Below, in pieces: positions 4,481 to 5,590 of a stretch of 5,590 nt of DNA. Location of the stretch: positions 1 through 5,590 of the forward strand of contig JAFDWD010000589.1 in assembly GCA_018268695.1 (NCBI GenBank), given 5' to 3'. Below the pieces are notes generated by a model. The model saw only the letters and a list, made by a program, of their open reading frames with translations, was not told the DNA's origin and searched no databases. Numbering within the stretch: position 1 is the first letter of the stretch; each line of letters starts with the position of its first letter. The DNA comes from Actinomycetota bacterium (lineage in GTDB: Bacteria > Actinomycetota > Thermoleophilia > Solirubrobacterales > 70-9). The translations under genes and the position numbers were made by a program.

Positions 4481-5043
4481 ACGCCGTCATCGACAGATCA
4501 CTGGAGCGGCTGCGCGAGCGAGCCGCCGCCGAGGGCCTCCTCGACATCGCCTACGGGACGGCCGACTCACCGTTCGGGACGCTGCTGCTGGCCCGGACGC
4601 CAGGGGGCCTGGTCCGTCTCGCATTGCCGAGCGAGGACGTCGATGCGACGCTCTACGACCTGGCCGAGCGGATCTCCCCGCGAATCCTCGAGGCCCCCGA
4701 CCGGTTCGACGAGGAGCGGCGCGAGCTGGAGGACTACTTCGAGGGCCGCCGCCGCGAGTTCGACCTGCCGATCGACTGGCAGCTCAGCCATGGCTTCATG
4801 CTCCGCGCCCGCGAAGGGATCGCCGCGATCCCCTATGGCGAGACGCGCACCTACTCCGACCTCGCCCGCGGAGCCGGCAACGAGCGCGCGGTCCGCGCCG
4901 CCGGGTCGGCCTGTTCGCGCAACCCGATCCCGCTCGTCGTCCCCTGCCACCGGGTCGTCCGCAGCGACGGCAGCCTCGGCCTCTACGCCGGCGGCGTCGA
5001 GATGAAGAAGCGACTGCTCGAACTGGAGGACCGAAGTGCCTAG
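4477..5043 (+). CDS. ogt: Methylated-DNA--protein-cysteine S-methyltransferase (Ogt/AGT type)
   Basis: Suicide repair protein that moves the alkyl group from O6-alkylguanine in DNA onto its own cysteine. 188 residues, the length of Ogt-type proteins. An N-terminal domain (about 24-100; YGTADSPFGTLLLARTPGGLVRL) precedes the DNA-binding/active-site domain (about 105-185). The latter has IPYGETRTYSDLA (118-130), RAVRAAGSACSRNP (137-150) with the likely arginine finger and recognition helix, and PCHRV (156-160) with acceptor Cys157. LYAGGVEMKKRLLELE completes the fold. There is no Ada-type N-terminal zinc domain and no AraC domain, so it is a repair enzyme and not itself a visible DNA-binding regulator. 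Residues 1-22 form a charged helix before the usual start of the fold. The gene overlaps the sigma gene by 4 bases with a strong ribosome binding site, so the two are co-expressed. ogt is a class label; orthology to E. coli ogt is not proven. Confidence 0.93.
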   Translation: MNAVIDRSLERLRERAAAEGLLDIAYGTADSPFGTLLLARTPGGLVRLALPSEDVDATLYDLAERISPRILEAPDRFDEERRELEDYFEGRRREFDLPIDWQLSHGFMLRAREGIAAIPYGETRTYSDLARGAGNERAVRAAGSACSRNPIPLVVPCHRVVRSDGSLGLYAGGVEMKKRLLELEDRSA

Positions 5044-5057
5044 ATCAAACGTCTAGG
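5039..5057. promoter_or_regulatory. Inverted repeat over the ogt stop codon
   Basis: CCTAGA (5039-5044) and TCTAGG (5052-5057) form a perfect 6-base-pair dyad with a 7-base spacer. The left arm contains the ogt TAG stop. No T-run follows on the plus strand, so it is a poor terminator. An operator for the downstream gene at 5097 is equally possible. Confidence 0.35.
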
Positions 5058-5069
5058 TGGAGTAAAGAA

Positions 5070-5096
5070 GCCCCCACCGAAGCCGATGCAGGGGGC
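5070..5096. promoter_or_regulatory. G/C-run hairpin abutting the start codon of the acidic exported protein
   Basis: GCCCCC (5070-5075) pairs with GGGGGC (5091-5096) around a 15-base loop, and the ATG of the next gene follows at 5097. The G-run is the only Shine-Dalgarno-like sequence near that ATG, so in RNA the hairpin would hide the start region. Read on the minus strand, the same hairpin is followed by TTCTTTACT and would look like an intrinsic terminator for transcription coming from the right. Either role, or both, is possible. Confidence 0.45.
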
Positions 5097-5590
5097 ATGA
5101 AGCGCCACTCCTTCCTGCTCATGCTCCTCGGCCTGCTCGCCGCCCTTGCCGTCTCCCAGGTCGCGACGGCGGCCGCGTCCCCCGCGCGACCGGCCTCGAC
5201 GACCGCCCACCCGACGACGCTGCGCGACGACTTCACCGATCTCGAAGACGAAGAAGAAGGCGAAGAAGTGGAATTCGAAATCGAAGACTGCGAAGCCGGG
5301 GCGGAAGAATTCGAATTCGAAGAAGACGAATTCGAAGAAGCCGAAGACGAAGAAGAATTCGAACTCGACGAAGAATGCGAGGACGGACCCGCCGCCAAGG
5401 CCTCGAAAAAGGGCGCCCCGTTCGTGACCGCGCCGGCGCCGTGCCAGGTCCGCCGGGCGGAATCGACGATCACCACGTTGCCCGCCTCCGACCAGGTGCG
5501 CCTTACCATCCGCTATCAGACCTACTCCCCCACCCCGGTCACCGTGGGGCTGAAACTGAAAGACACCAAGGGCGCCGTCGCGATCGAACG
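5097..5590 (+). CDS. Exported acidic protein of unknown function (C-terminus cut by window edge)
   Basis: 164 codons are visible and the frame is still open at the edge. MKRHSFLLMLLGLLAALAVS and the next few residues form a signal peptide: two early basic residues, a hydrophobic core (about 6-22), and likely cleavage near residues 25-27 (ATA-A or AAA-S). A Ser/Thr/Pro/Ala segment follows, then residues 44-96, where 35 of 53 residues are Asp or Glu and none is Lys or Arg. Within this tract are Cys65 and Cys94 and the repeats EFEED/EFEEA. A short basic stretch (KASKK, 101-105) leads to a strand-rich region beginning PCQVRRAE and containing VRLTIRYQTYSPTPVTVGLKLK (134-155), like the start of an immunoglobulin-like domain. 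I know no function. From memory, Solirubrobacterales encode exported proteins with similar Glu-rich tracts, unverified here. Calcium binding or wall association is speculation. No upstream in-frame start is better. Confidence 0.75.
   Translation, partial: MKRHSFLLMLLGLLAALAVSQVATAAASPARPASTTAHPTTLRDDFTDLEDEEEGEEVEFEIEDCEAGAEEFEFEEDEFEEAEDEEEFELDEECEDGPAAKASKKGAPFVTAPAPCQVRRAESTITTLPASDQVRLTIRYQTYSPTPVTVGLKLKDTKGAVAIE
5226..5384 (+). repeat. GAA-rich low-complexity tract with tandem 15-base repeat
   Basis: This DNA encodes the acidic tract. 25 of its 26 glutamates use GAA, unlike the GAG-leaning, GC-rich neighbours. GAATTC occurs five times (5271, 5307, 5313, 5328, 5355). GAATTCGAAGAAG is repeated at 5313-5325 and 5328-5340, a 15-base tandem period encoding EFEED and EFEEA. 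The plus strand is strongly purine-rich. The repeats suggest growth by slippage, so tract length may vary between strains. Confidence 0.7.

Noticed and set aside
5226..5384. CRISPR or insertion-sequence repeat
   Set aside because: The repeats are short, within an open reading frame and codon-phased, with no spacers, terminal inverted repeats or transposase.
5045..5509. Minus-strand frame with long serine/asparagine runs
   Set aside because: The Ser-rich stretch is the reverse complement of the Glu/GAA tract. The plus frame has a signal peptide and a sensible continuation.

Overview
The window is GC-rich chromosomal DNA with third positions dominated by G and C. The gene types, the actinobacterial-style FtsE, the sigma/Ogt pair and a very acidic exported protein suggest an actinomycete-like bacterium. 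My best guess is Thermoleophilia (Solirubrobacterales), from memory of similar proteins rather than any search. I see no insertion sequence, phage gene, tRNA, rRNA or CRISPR array. This looks like core chromosome.

Layout from left to right. (1) 1-392, minus: 5' part of ftsE, the ATPase of the FtsEX division complex, cut by the window edge. (2) 393-542: gap with a bulged inverted repeat. (3) 543-905, minus: small UspA-like protein with a good ribosome binding site. (4) 906-1111: gap of 206 bases with an unusual number of inverted and direct repeats, probably the end of the nadA transcript plus the control region of the Usp-like gene. (5) 1112-2143, minus: nadA, quinolinate synthase. (6) 2144-2236: divergent promoter region with a tandem 10-base repeat. 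(7) 2237-3082, plus: Fpg/Nei-family DNA glycosylase of a divergent type. (8) 3086-3946, minus: nadC, quinolinate phosphoribosyltransferase, convergent with fpg and 3 bases from it. (9) 3947-4015: short divergent region. (10) 4016-4480, plus: small ECF-type sigma factor. (11) 4477-5043, plus: Ogt-type O6-alkylguanine methyltransferase, overlapping the sigma gene by ATGA. (12) 5097 to the right edge, plus: start of a secreted protein with a signal peptide, a 53-residue acidic tract and the beginning of a strand-rich domain.

Two themes stand out. NadA and NadC carry out consecutive steps of de novo NAD synthesis, iminoaspartate to quinolinate to nicotinate mononucleotide. The usual nadB is not between them. 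A DNA repair gene lies there on the opposite strand, so unterminated nadC transcription would pass antisense through fpg into nadA. The second theme is DNA repair: a base-excision glycosylase and an alkyl-transfer protein within 2 kb, the latter translationally coupled to a sigma factor with no visible anti-sigma gene. The best candidates for undescribed biology are the sigma-Ogt unit, the nadC/fpg/nadA arrangement, and the acidic exported protein with a hairpin over its start codon.
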